A stretch of DNA of 16,460 bases from JAJUFS01 sp964599565. Its GTDB lineage: Bacteria; Pseudomonadota; Gammaproteobacteria; Natronospirales; JAJUFS01. Shown piece after piece: positions 1 to 7,715 of the stretch. The stretch's first letter is position 1. Every line of letters begins with the position of its first letter. A program made the position numbers and the translations under genes. The stretch covers positions 1-16,460 of the forward strand of contig CAZRFE010000052.1 in assembly GCA_964599565.1 (NCBI GenBank), read 5' to 3'. The notes beneath the pieces were generated by a model. It was not told the DNA's origin and searched no databases. It saw only the letters and a program-made list of their open reading frames with translations.

Positions 1-66
1 TCTAGAGGCCTAGGACACCGCCCTTTCACGGCGGCGACAGGGGTTCGAATCCCCTAGGGGACGCCA
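1..66 (+). tRNA. tRNA-Glu (anticodon TTC), 5' end cut by window edge
   Basis: The 3' two-thirds of a tRNA: D-arm remnant, a five-pair anticodon stem (18-22 with 30-34) around the loop CTTTCAC with anticodon TTC at 25-27, the T-arm with GGTTCGAATCC, the 3' acceptor strand AGGGGAC, and an encoded CCA at 64-66. Anticodon TTC reads GAA/GAG, so it is a glutamate tRNA. The sequence closely resembles gammaproteobacterial tRNA-Glu. About the first ten bases lie outside the window. Confidence 0.95.
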
Positions 67-103
67 TTCCATCCTTCGATTCGCCTTCCACCACCGTTGT
101 TCG

Positions 104-141
104 CCCGCGGAATCCGCGGGTCCGACAGGCTCGGCGTTTTT
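104..141 (+). terminator. Probable terminator after tRNA-Glu
   Basis: A perfect 8-base inverted repeat, CCCGCGGA (104-111) and TCCGCGGG (113-120), is followed by a short CCGA/TCGG hairpin and then TTTTT (137-141). The strong stem is not immediately next to the T run, so which hairpin stops transcription is uncertain. Its place just after the tRNA fits termination of the tRNA transcript. Confidence 0.5.
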
Positions 142-207
142 CCCGATGAATCCTGCTGACATTCTGTAAGTGGATACCTTAAGGTTCGCGGACACAAAAG
201 CCCACGC

Positions 208-212
208 GGAGG
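208..212 (+). promoter_or_regulatory. Shine-Dalgarno site deciding the HD-GYP start
   Basis: GGAGG ends 8 bases before GTG at 221. The upstream in-frame GTG at 170 has no such site, so 221 is preferred; it also places the DUF3391 domain directly at the N terminus, as is usual for this family. Confidence 0.7.
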
Positions 213-220
213 CTGGACCG

Positions 221-1462
221 GTGCGAATCAAGGTTGATGTCGAGCAGGTGCGGATCGGCATGTACGTCGCCGCGCTGGACCGTCCATGGCTGGAGAGCCC
301 GTTTCTCTTCCAGGGATTCATCGTCGAGAGCGACGACGATCTCGAGACGCTGCGCAAGCACTGCAACTACGTGTTCATCGACGATGTGCGCTCGCGCGAC
401 AGCGACGAGGTGCGCCGGCTGATCGAAACCATGAACGAAGCGGAACCGAAGACGGCCAGCAGCGTGACCGTCGAGCGCGTGAAGCAGGGCAGCGCGGCGA
501 GTTTCAGCGGCCACCTTCGCGAAGCCGTGCAGTCGTTCCGCCGCTCGACAGACGGCGTCATCCGCTTCTTCAACGACATGCGGCTTGGCAAGAGCATCGA
601 GACCGAGGATGCGAAAGCCGTCGTCAGCGAACTGATCACCACCATTTCCTCGAACGTCAACACCGCGCTGTGGCTGACGAACCTGCGCGCGCAGCACGAA
701 GCGACGGCGGCGCACTGCCTGAACGTTTCCATTCTCGCGCTCGCGTTCGCGCGGCATCTCGGCTATCCGCTGGAGCAGCTGCAGGAAGTGGGCATGGGTG
801 CGCTGCTGCACGATCTCGGCATCGCGCGCGTGCCCGCGTCGATACTCAACAAGCCTGGCAATCTCACCGAAGAGGAATTCACCGTCGTGAAGAAGCACCC
901 GCGCGACGGCTACCACGTGCTCAAGCTGACGCGCGAGATTCCCGATGTATCGCTCGACATCGTGCTGCATCACCACGAACGCGTTGACGGCAGCGGCTAT
1001 CCGGATGGCCTCAAGGCCGAGGCGATTCCCGAAGCCGTGCGCGTTGTTGCGATCGCGGACATGTACGACTCCATGACCACGGAGCGCGTCTACCGCCGTG
1101 CGATGGCGCCGCAGGAGGCGCTGACGGCGATGCACAAGCGCGCGGAGGTGGATTTCGGCAAGCGATTGATGGAGGAATTCATCAAGTGCGTCGGCATCTA
1201 TCCCATCGGCAGCCTGGTCGTGCTGAATACCGGCGCACTCGGCGTGGTGGTGTCGTCGAATCCCGACGCGCGCCTGAAGCCGCTGCTGCTGATGGTGCGC
1301 GACGAGGAAGGCCGCGACGTGCAGCCGCGCAGGCTCGTGAACCTCGCAACGTTCGCCGAACAGCGCACGGGACCGGCGTGGAGCATTTCGCGCGTCGTGA
1401 ACCCGGACGATTACGGCGTCGATATCGCCGCCATCGCAGCGGAAGAAAGCCGCTTTCACTGA
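221..1462 (+). CDS. DUF3391 / HD-GYP cyclic-di-GMP phosphodiesterase
   Basis: A 413-residue cytoplasmic protein. The N-terminal ~120 residues match the DUF3391 pattern (VDVEQVRIGMYVAALDRPWLE near the start). They are followed by an HD-GYP domain with the metal-binding HD pair at H197-D198 (HDLG), then HHHERVDGSGYPDG with the GYP triad at 259-261. HD-GYP enzymes hydrolyse cyclic-di-GMP to pGpG or GMP, and all visible hallmark residues are intact. There is no membrane segment, so this is a soluble enzyme lowering c-di-GMP. GTG at 221 is chosen over GTG at 170 because of the GGAGG site. The next gene starts 11 bases after the stop, so the two are probably cotranscribed. A GGDEF enzyme further right makes the opposite reaction, but nothing ties the two together. 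Confidence 0.9.
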   Translation: MRIKVDVEQVRIGMYVAALDRPWLESPFLFQGFIVESDDDLETLRKHCNYVFIDDVRSRDSDEVRRLIETMNEAEPKTASSVTVERVKQGSAASFSGHLREAVQSFRRSTDGVIRFFNDMRLGKSIETEDAKAVVSELITTISSNVNTALWLTNLRAQHEATAAHCLNVSILALAFARHLGYPLEQLQEVGMGALLHDLGIARVPASILNKPGNLTEEEFTVVKKHPRDGYHVLKLTREIPDVSLDIVLHHHERVDGSGYPDGLKAEAIPEAVRVVAIADMYDSMTTERVYRRAMAPQEALTAMHKRAEVDFGKRLMEEFIKCVGIYPIGSLVVLNTGALGVVVSSNPDARLKPLLLMVRDEEGRDVQPRRLVNLATFAEQRTGPAWSISRVVNPDDYGVDIAAIAAEESRFH

Positions 1463-1473
1463 CAGGGACCGAC

Positions 1474-2112
1474 ATGAACGGACTCGCCTATGAACCTTCT
1501 GCCGCGCTGCGGCACCTGCGGCGCGATCCGCCGATGCGCGGACTCATTCGCAGCGCAGGTGCGTTCGATCTCGTGCCGCGCAAGCCCGCCGCGCCGTTTC
1601 CCGCGCTGCTGCGCGCCATCGTCTACCAGCAGCTCTCCGGCAAGGCGGCCGCGACCATCCACGGCCGCGTCATGGATCTCTTTCCCGGCCGCGGACATCC
1701 GCCGCCGCAGGCATTGCTCGACATCGACGACGCCGCGCTTCGCGGCGCGGGACTGTCGCGCAACAAGATGCTCGCGGCGCGCGACCTTGCCGCGCGCGTA
1801 CTCGACGGCACCGTGCCGAGCTTGCTCCGCCTGCGCCGCATGGACGATGAGGAAATCGTTGCGCGGCTTACCAGCGTGCGCGGCATCGGCCGCTGGACGG
1901 TGGAAATGCTGCTGATCTTCACGCTCGGGCGGCCCGACATCCTGCCGCTCAACGATCTCGGCGTGCTGCGCGGCTTTGCGCGCATCTACGGCGGCGAACC
2001 CGACGCCGTGCGCCTCGCCGAATGCGGCGAGGTGTGGCGGCCATACCGCTCGGTTGCGAGCTGGTACCTGTGGCGCGCGGCCGACATGCCGGTGGAAAAC
2101 CTCCCGCGCTGA
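1474..2112 (+). CDS. DNA-3-methyladenine glycosylase II (AlkA/MAG-like, HhH-GPD)
   Basis: A 212-residue base-excision repair glycosylase that removes alkylated purines. The HhH-GPD fold is recognisable: YQQLSGKAAATI in the N-terminal third, the helix-hairpin-helix VRGIGRWTVEMLL starting at residue 135 (G137 and G139 of the hairpin, W141 after it), and the catalytic aspartate D161 in LPLNDLGV. It lacks the extra N-terminal domain of E. coli AlkA (about 280 residues), which fits the shorter MAG-like members. ATG at 1474 is preceded by AGGGA. It follows the HD-GYP gene by 11 bases, suggesting one transcript, though no functional link is evident. Substrate range cannot be judged from sequence. 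Confidence 0.9.
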   Translation: MNGLAYEPSAALRHLRRDPPMRGLIRSAGAFDLVPRKPAAPFPALLRAIVYQQLSGKAAATIHGRVMDLFPGRGHPPPQALLDIDDAALRGAGLSRNKMLAARDLAARVLDGTVPSLLRLRRMDDEEIVARLTSVRGIGRWTVEMLLIFTLGRPDILPLNDLGVLRGFARIYGGEPDAVRLAECGEVWRPYRSVASWYLWRAADMPVENLPR

Positions 2113-2179
2113 ACGTTGCGCCTTGAAATTCGCCCGTTCTGCAGACATTGAAACAGTGCGGCCGAAGAGGAGCGAGCGC

Positions 2180-3139
2180 ATGAACCCGTATCGCAACATC
2201 ATGATCGTCATCGACCCGGCGATGACGCACGGCACCGCGTTCGCGCGCGGCGTGGCGCTCGCCGAGAAGTCCGGCGCGGCGCTCATCCTGCTGCTCGTCG
2301 GCTACAGCAGCGAGCTTGCGCGTGCACGCTTCCTCGATCCCGGCATCATGCAGGACGCGGTGAAGGGATACCTTTCCGTGCGGCAGCGCTGGCTGGATAC
2401 CGAAGTCGCGAAACTCCAGGAACAGGGAATCCGCGCGCGCGGCATCGTGTGCTGGCACAACCGCGCGCATGAGGAAATCGCGCGGCAGGCGATGGAGACC
2501 GCGCCGGATATCGTCATCAAGGATGTCGAAGACACGAGCCGCCTTGCGCGCGTCGTGTTCACGCCCGCCGAGTGGCACCTGCTGCGCCTGTGTCCCGCAC
2601 CGCTGATGCTCGTGAATGCGCATTCAAGCTCGTACCCGCAGCGCATTCTCGCCGCTGTCGATCCCTTCGATACGAACGACAAGCCCGCGCAGCTCAACGA
2701 CGACATCCTGCGTGCCTCGCTTGCGATGGCATACCAGTGCGAGGCGCGCGTCGATGTCGTGCATGCCTACCAGTACCTGCCCGGTGCGGTGCCGATGGGT
2801 GCCGAGATTGCGGTCAGCGACCCCGCGTTGTTCGAGCAGGTCCGCGAGGAACATCGCCGCCGCTTCATCGCGTTCGGCGAATCGCACGGCATCCCGGCCG
2901 AACGCATGCATCTTCTCGAAGGCCGGCCCGCCAACGTCATCGCCACGCTCGCCGAAGACATCAACGCCGACCTTGTCGTGCTCGGCACGGTTCAGCGCAG
3001 CGGTCTCGAGCGCGTTCTCATGGGTTCAACGGCGGAAGACATGCTCGGTGCGATCAACAGCGACGTGCTTGTGCTCAAGCCCGCGGAATTCGCCGCCGCG
3101 CTCGAGGCCGAGCTTCGCCGGAAGACGGACGAAACGTGA
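2180..3139 (+). CDS. UspE-like tandem universal stress protein
   Basis: A 319-residue protein built of two universal stress protein domains (about 1-145 and 150-319), the size of E. coli UspE (about 316). Each half begins with the typical buried strand: NIMIVIDPAM near the start, and RILAAVDPF at the beginning of the second half. The C-terminal motif GTVQRSGLERVLMGSTAED (from G269) matches the UspE ATP-loop region, but Q272 replaces the usual second glycine, so nucleotide binding is uncertain. A cytoplasmic stress role is expected from the family. ATG at 2180 follows AGGAG (2168-2172) with 7 bases between. There is no Dnr-type box upstream, so no link to the denitrification genes is visible. 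Confidence 0.88.
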   Translation: MNPYRNIMIVIDPAMTHGTAFARGVALAEKSGAALILLLVGYSSELARARFLDPGIMQDAVKGYLSVRQRWLDTEVAKLQEQGIRARGIVCWHNRAHEEIARQAMETAPDIVIKDVEDTSRLARVVFTPAEWHLLRLCPAPLMLVNAHSSSYPQRILAAVDPFDTNDKPAQLNDDILRASLAMAYQCEARVDVVHAYQYLPGAVPMGAEIAVSDPALFEQVREEHRRRFIAFGESHGIPAERMHLLEGRPANVIATLAEDINADLVVLGTVQRSGLERVLMGSTAEDMLGAINSDVLVLKPAEFAAALEAELRRKTDET

Positions 3140-3240
3140 CCCGGCCCCGCATTTTCGTGCCCATCGAACACCGCATGGATGGCGCGCAATGCCCGTTCCC
3201 GGTATTTTGACGGCGTGTCGAACGGAACGGACGGGAAAGC

Positions 3241-5159
3241 ATGACCCTTGAACATCTCCGCCACTGGCGGATTTTTTGTGCGCTGGCCGCGGCACCGCTG
3301 CTTGTGGCGTGCGGCGGCGGTGGCGGCAATGGCAATGGCGACACCGCCGCGAACTGCGAAGGCGAGGGTGCCGTCGCGATCAGCGGCACCGTGGAATACG
3401 AGTTCGTGCCCGCTGTCGAAACGCAGAACGGCGCGCGGCTGGATTACGCGAACTCCGAATTCCGTCCGATTCGCGGCGCCGAGGTCCAGGCGCGCTGCGC
3501 AAACGGAAGCGCGACCTACGCAACCACTGCCAGCGACAGCAACGGCAGGTATTCACTGGAAGTGCCCGAGAACGTCGACGTCACCATCCGCGTGCGCGCG
3601 GTGATGCAGCAAGCCGGTGCGCCATCGTGGGACTTCCGTGTCGTGGACAACACGCAGGGCCAGGCGGTGTGGGGCGCCGAGGGCGAGGCGTTCGACAGCG
3701 GCACCGGCAGCGTGACCGCCAACCTTCGTGCAGCATCGGGCTGGAATGGCAACGGTTACGCGCAATCGCGCGCAGCCGCGCCCTTTGCAATCCTCGATTC
3801 CGTCTACATTGCGATGCAAAAGGTTCTCGAAGCCGAGCCGGATGCGAAATTTCCCGCGCTCAAGCTGAACTGGAGCGCGAAGAACACCAGCGATTGCAGC
3901 GGCACGACGTTTCCGTTCGCGGACGGCTGCATCGGCACGAGCTTCTTCGCGGACTTCGGCGGCGGCGAACGCAACATCTTCATCCTCGGCAAGGAAGATC
4001 TCGACACGGATGAATACGACAACCACGTGATCATCCACGAATGGGGCCACTACTACGAGAACGCGTTCTCGCGTTCCGATTCCATCGGTGGCGCGCACGG
4101 CGGCGGCGATGCGCTCGACCCGCGCGTCGCGTTCGGCGAAGGCTGGGGAAATGCCTTTTCCGCGATCGCAACCGACGACGTCCTGTACGTGGATACCGGC
4201 GGCAGCGATCAGTCGAGCGGTTTCTGGATCGACGTCGAGAACGATTTCGAAGGCGCGCACCCTGGCTGGTGGAACGAGAGCAGCGTGCAGAACATCATCT
4301 ACGACCTGTACGACGATGCTGCGAACGATGATGCGGCAGCGCTCGGTTTTGCACCATTGCATGAAGTGCTGACGAACGAGCAGAAAGTGACGGAAGCGGT
4401 GACGTCGATATTCCCGCTGCTGCATTTCCTGAAGACGAACNNNNNNNNNNNNNNNNNNNNNNNNNNNNNNNNNNNNNNNNNNNNNNNNNNNNNNNNNNNN
4501 NNNNNNNNNNNNNNNNNNNNNNNNNNNNNNNNNNNNNNNNAGTGACGGAAGCGGTGACGTCGATATTCCCGCTGCTGCATTTCCTGAAGACGAACAATTT
4601 GGCTGACGCGGGAAATATCGATGCCGTTGCAGCTGCACATGGCATCACGCTCGTTACCGACGAATGGGGTGACAACCGGACGGCTGATGACGGCTCTGAA
4701 TTCGCGCCTGGTTTCGAGCAATACGTTTCACCCCTGCACACCGATCTCACGACTATTGATGGCAGCAGAACGGTGAACATTTGTACAAGTAATGGTCTCA
4801 AGCGCGATATCAACGGACAGCTTGTGGAATACAACCGCCTCGGTCCACGCCGTTTTCTGCGTTTCACGGCATCGGAAGGTGATTGGGTGATCCGGCTGGA
4901 AGGTAATGGCGTCGACCCCGATTTCTTCGTGTATGCGAGCGGTATTGAAGTCACCAACAGCCGCAGCGCGTCGCCGGATGAAAGCGGCGCGGACGATTCT
5001 TCCACGGATGCAGATGGCGCGATCGGCGTGGAGATGGCAACGGTCACGCTCCATGAAGGTATCCAGTACGTCATCGAGGTGATGGACTGGGAAAATCTCG
5101 ACGACATGGATACGACAGGCGGCGACATCTGCCTTGATCTGACCTTCACTGCAAACTGA
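3241..5159 (+). CDS. HExxH lipoprotein metalloprotease candidate, split by an assembly gap
   Basis: One gene broken by 100 Ns (4441-4540). The 55 bases on either side of the gap are identical; removing one copy and the Ns joins both parts in frame, giving 587 residues, whereas the frame is lost as drawn. The N terminus is a signal with lipobox LVAC (Cys24), so it is probably a membrane-anchored lipoprotein. Next comes a carboxypeptidase-regulatory-like beta domain (about 45-125), then a gluzincin-like zinc site: HEWGH at 266-270 with a candidate third ligand E300 in GEGWGN. The C-terminal part (RFLRFTASEGDW to CLDLTF) resembles pre-peptidase C-terminal domains. The peptidase family and substrate are not recognised. 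GC content drops after the gap. It is coupled to a second lipoprotein 15 bases downstream. Confidence 0.75.
4386..4440 (+). repeat. 55-base direct repeat, copy left of the N gap
   Basis: These bases are identical to 4541-4595. Both copies abut the 100-N gap. An exact length of 55 equals a common final k-mer size in de Bruijn assemblers, so this is read as an unmerged contig-end overlap and not as biology. Confidence 0.9.
4441..4540. other. Scaffold gap of exactly 100 N
   Basis: A run of exactly 100 unknown bases, a usual placeholder length. Because the flanks overlap by 55 identical bases and joining them restores the reading frame, the real gap is probably zero and the true sequence 155 bases shorter here. 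Confidence 0.95.
4541..4595 (+). repeat. 55-base direct repeat, copy right of the N gap
   Basis: An exact copy of 4386-4440. The GTG at 4542 should not be taken as a separate gene start: it is an internal valine codon of the metalloprotease candidate. Confidence 0.9.
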
Positions 5160-5174
5160 GTCGAGGAAACGCAC

Positions 5175-5729
5175 ATGCGCATTTCACTTGTCATGGCCGC
5201 CATCGTTCTCGCACCGCTGATGGGCGCGTGCACGGCAGGCGCAAACGCGGACGAACCGGTCGCGAAGAACGCGGTGACGCGCTCGCCCGGCAAGCCGCTG
5301 CATCCGGTGCAGGTTCGCGCGGTGATCGACGGTCACGTGGCTGCCGGTGCCGAAACCGGCGCCACGCTGTTCGTCGAGTCGTCGCGTCCCGCGGCGTCCA
5401 TCGAGGTGACGCTGCTGCCGGAACTCGGCACGGAAATGTCCGCAACGCGTTTCGAGCGCAGCGCGGCCGCACTCTCGCAGGGCGTTCCCGTGAAGTTCGA
5501 TTTCCGTTTTCGTGCCGTCAGCGATGAACCGCAGCCGGTGCGCGCGCTGGTGCGCGTGACGGATGCACGCGGACGGGTGCTCACGCGCGACGTCACGCTC
5601 ATGCTCGGCAACAAGGAAAAGACGCCGCGCGCAACGAACAAGCGGCATGAAATCGAGATCATCGATGTGCCGGAACCGGAAGGCGATGCCGTCGTTCCTG
5701 CCAGGCAGGAAATCACGCGCGACAACTGA
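5175..5729 (+). CDS. Hypothetical lipoprotein, partner of the metalloprotease candidate
   Basis: 184 residues. The N terminus is a lipoprotein signal ending in the lipobox MGAC with Cys19. The middle (about 35-145) alternates short beta strands (VQVRAVIDGHVAAGAETG, IEVTLLPELG, VKFDFRFRAV, VRALVRVTDARGRVLTRDVTLML), suggesting an immunoglobulin-like or other beta-sandwich periplasmic domain; the tail is charged and probably disordered. I do not recognise the family. ATG at 5175 lies 15 bases after the metalloprotease stop with GAGGAA between, so the two are almost certainly one operon, closed by the terminator at 5748-5774. A role with the upstream enzyme (inhibitor, anchor or accessory) is only inferred from position. 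Confidence 0.8.
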   Translation: MRISLVMAAIVLAPLMGACTAGANADEPVAKNAVTRSPGKPLHPVQVRAVIDGHVAAGAETGATLFVESSRPAASIEVTLLPELGTEMSATRFERSAAALSQGVPVKFDFRFRAVSDEPQPVRALVRVTDARGRVLTRDVTLMLGNKEKTPRATNKRHEIEIIDVPEPEGDAVVPARQEITRDN

Positions 5730-5747
5730 ACCGCCGGAACGATGAAG

Positions 5748-5774
5748 AAAACGCCGCAAATGCGGCGTTTTTTT
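5748..5774 (+). terminator. Rho-independent terminator of the lipoprotein operon
   Basis: ACGCCGC (5751-5757) pairs with GCGGCGT (5762-5768) around a short A-rich loop. Flanking A residues pair with the start of a seven-T run (5768-5774). It lies 18 bases after the stop of the second lipoprotein gene. Confidence 0.9.
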
Positions 5775-5845
5775 CATGGCGCGCGCGAACCTTGCAACGC
5801 GCGTGCGCAGGAGTAGACTGCCCCGCGAACGCCTGGAGACCTCAC

Positions 5846-6268
5846 ATGCGAACGGAATGGGCGGTGCTGGCGGATGCTGCGCGCGCAAGGATATTCGCGC
5901 GTGCGGGCGGCGCTTCATGGCAGGATCTGCACAGTCTTTCGCGATCGGTGAATCGCGATAAGAACGGCCGCGAAGTGCGGTTGCCGGCGGCGATGCAGAA
6001 GCTGAACGACAGCCTGACGGCGCCGCGAAACGATGATGATTTCATTGAAAGGCTGGCGCACGAGCTTCGCGTGGCGCGCAAGCGCGGCGATTACGAGGCG
6101 CTGGTGCTGGTTGCGCCGCAGGACGTGATCGACGCGATCACGAACGCACTCGACTCCGCGACGCGGCGCGCGGTTGCAGCCACTCTTGCGGAGAATCTTG
6201 TCGGGCTGCCGGTGCGTGATGCGCGCCGCGAATTGCGGCGGCGATTCCAGGACGTTCTTCGCGGCTGA
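5846..6268 (+). CDS. Host attachment / baeRF-like protein
   Basis: A 140-residue cytoplasmic protein resembling the 'protein required for attachment to host cells' family (Host_attach), which is related to bacterial eRF1-like proteins. Visible features are the opening strand TEWAVLADAARARIFA, a central charged region, the stretch DYEALVLVAPQDVIDAI, and the C-terminal LAENLVGLPVRDARREL typical of the family. The name comes from an Agrobacterium attachment phenotype; the molecular function is not established and a ribosome-related role is speculative. ATG at 5846 follows GGAG (5834-5837); an upstream in-frame ATG at 5792 lacks family similarity before this point. It converges with the diguanylate cyclase gene 8 bases beyond its stop, where a small GCGGCT/AGCCGC hairpin without a T tract overlaps the stop. 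Confidence 0.75.
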   Translation: MRTEWAVLADAARARIFARAGGASWQDLHSLSRSVNRDKNGREVRLPAAMQKLNDSLTAPRNDDDFIERLAHELRVARKRGDYEALVLVAPQDVIDAITNALDSATRRAVAATLAENLVGLPVRDARRELRRRFQDVLRG

Positions 6269-6276
6269 AGCCGCTC

Positions 6277-7506
6277 CTATGCGCGGCGCACGCAGTTGCG
6301 TCCGTCGCGCTTTGCCTTGTACAGCGCTTCGTCCGCGGCCTTGATCACGTCTGCCGGCGGCTGGCCGCGCTCGCGCCGCTCCGCAATACCCGCGCTGATG
6401 GTCACATATATGCCGGTCGCCACCGCACGCGGTGTCTCGGCGTTGCCGTTGCCGCGGCGGTCGTGCCGGCGAATCTCGAACGTGTCGCCACCGATCGCGT
6501 CGCGCAATGCGTCGATGGCGGAGAGCGCTTCTTCCACGCCGCGGCCCGGGAACAGCACGGTGAATTCCTCGCCGCCGTAACGGTAGGCCTTGCCGCCGCC
6601 GCCGACATCACGCATGCGCGATGCCACCATGCGCAGCACCTGGTCGCCGACATCGTGGCCGTAGGTGTCGTTGAATTTCTTGAAGTGGTCGACGTCGAGC
6701 ATCGCGACGGTGTAATGGCCGTCGAGCCGCGCCATGGCTTCATCGAGCGCGCGCCGCCCGGGCAGTTCGGTCAGCTGGTCGAGATACGCGATGTTCCAGG
6801 ATTCCTGGAACGCGGCGATGGCAACGATCAGCGCGCCCGCTGCGCCGAACGCGATCTGCGTGCCGGTCTCGCCGTGATTCGCGAGCATGAGCACGAGACA
6901 GTAGCCGCTCACGAACAGCGCGGCGCGCTGCGTGCTCGTCTGCTTGTAAAGCCTTGCGAACGACAGCACGAGCAGGATGCCGGCGGCGATGAGACCGGCA
7001 TCGCTCAGCCCGATTTCCCGCGGATCGGCGAAGCCGAGCATGTCCGCGAGCATGAGCGCGGTGAAGCCCTGCCATTCCGTTGCGGCAACCAGCGCGAACA
7101 GCAGCGCTTCGACGGCGGCGACGCCAAGCAGCAGCAGGCGCATGCCGGACAGCGATGACTGGTCCGGCAGCACGTGGCAGGCGAGGTGGTTGAGCGGCAG
7201 CAGCACGAAGATGAACGCCAGCAGCGTGCGCTGCTCGAAGGCGTCCAGCGCGGGCGAGAACCACGCCAGCGCAACATAGGCGAGCAGCAGGTTGGCGAGC
7301 GCCGCGAACAGCCGCACGCGGTTGAACCGCAGCGCAATGCCGCCCCCCACGGCGAAGATCAGGAGCGGGAACCAGGCGAGCAGCGCGAGCTGCGCGGAGG
7401 ACAGGTCGAGCGCGGTATCTTCCAGCCACAGCGCGAGCACGAGCACGACGGCAGGCAGCGCGAGTGCCGCGAGCAGCGTCAGCAAAGGATTCAGCAGTAC
7501 CTGCAA
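6277..7506 (-). CDS. Membrane GGDEF diguanylate cyclase
   Basis: 409 residues, leftward. The N-terminal ~245 residues hold a run of hydrophobic segments (about seven or eight membrane helices), followed by a GGDEF domain (about 250-409) that makes cyclic-di-GMP from two GTP. The signature GGEEF is at 311-315, and LDVDHFKKFNDTYGHDVGD carries the metal and substrate residues, so it should be active. The inhibitory I-site RxxD is not in its normal place five residues before GGEEF: those positions are glycines, and an RMRD lies further upstream. Feedback inhibition may therefore be lost or altered. TTG at 7506 is the apparent start; reading leftward, GGGGGA lies about five bases before it. Ligand of the membrane part is unknown. 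Confidence 0.9.
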   Translation of the reverse strand: MQVLLNPLLTLLAALALPAVVLVLALWLEDTALDLSSAQLALLAWFPLLIFAVGGGIALRFNRVRLFAALANLLLAYVALAWFSPALDAFEQRTLLAFIFVLLPLNHLACHVLPDQSSLSGMRLLLLGVAAVEALLFALVAATEWQGFTALMLADMLGFADPREIGLSDAGLIAAGILLVLSFARLYKQTSTQRAALFVSGYCLVLMLANHGETGTQIAFGAAGALIVAIAAFQESWNIAYLDQLTELPGRRALDEAMARLDGHYTVAMLDVDHFKKFNDTYGHDVGDQVLRMVASRMRDVGGGGKAYRYGGEEFTVLFPGRGVEEALSAIDALRDAIGGDTFEIRRHDRRGNGNAETPRAVATGIYVTISAGIAERRERGQPPADVIKAADEALYKAKRDGRNCVRRA

Positions 7507-7539
7507 GACCTTCCCCCCGTGGGCTGGAGCGCCGCGATT

Positions 7540-7545
7540 CTTATA
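7540..7545 (-). promoter_or_regulatory. Possible -10 element for the diguanylate cyclase gene
   Basis: Read leftward, the AT-rich island in this GC-rich intergenic region gives TATATAAG, containing TATAAG as a -10 match about 35 bases before the TTG start. No convincing -35 element was found. Confidence 0.35.
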
Positions 7546-7568
7546 TATGGTTTTTGCCCGCGCTGCCC

Positions 7569-7603
7569 GGAACCCCGGCCCGGTTCCCGCCGCGGCGGGT
7601 TTT
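7569..7603. other. Two tandem inverted repeats in the divergent region
   Basis: GGAACC (7569-7574) pairs with GGTTCC (7582-7587). It is directly followed by the perfect palindrome CCCGCCGCGGCGGG (7586-7599) and TTTT (7600-7603). They could form hairpins in an RNA, or act as a weak terminator or operator. No rightward gene ends just before them, so a terminator role is doubtful. Confidence 0.4.
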
Positions 7604-7670
7604 CCCTCAGCGGGATACCGGCAGACGAAGGATATTTCGCGCGGACATATCCGCGGGCGATGCGCGCCAG

Positions 7671-7676
7671 TATAAT
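7671..7676 (+). promoter_or_regulatory. typA promoter -10 (TATAAT)
   Basis: An exact consensus TATAAT lies 39 bases before GTG 7716. No good -35 hexamer is seen at the matching distance, so either the promoter relies on the perfect -10 or another factor helps. Transcription would start near 7683, leaving a short leader. Confidence 0.65.
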
Positions 7677-7715
7677 GCGCCGCCGCCCTTGGCGCCCTTC
7701 AATGCAGTGATTCCC

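Noticed and set aside
179..1459. A 426-codon open frame antisense to the HD-GYP gene
   Set aside because: Low-complexity translation opposite a gene with all catalytic motifs intact.
3136..3210. A 24-codon GTG frame overlapping the stop of the stress protein gene as GTGA
   Set aside because: No Shine-Dalgarno and no protein-like features, unlike the mini-gene at 11731.
4386..4595. A true tandem or direct repeat within the metalloprotease gene
   Set aside because: The copies are perfectly identical, abut exactly 100 Ns, and keeping both breaks the frame; an assembly overlap explains all three facts.
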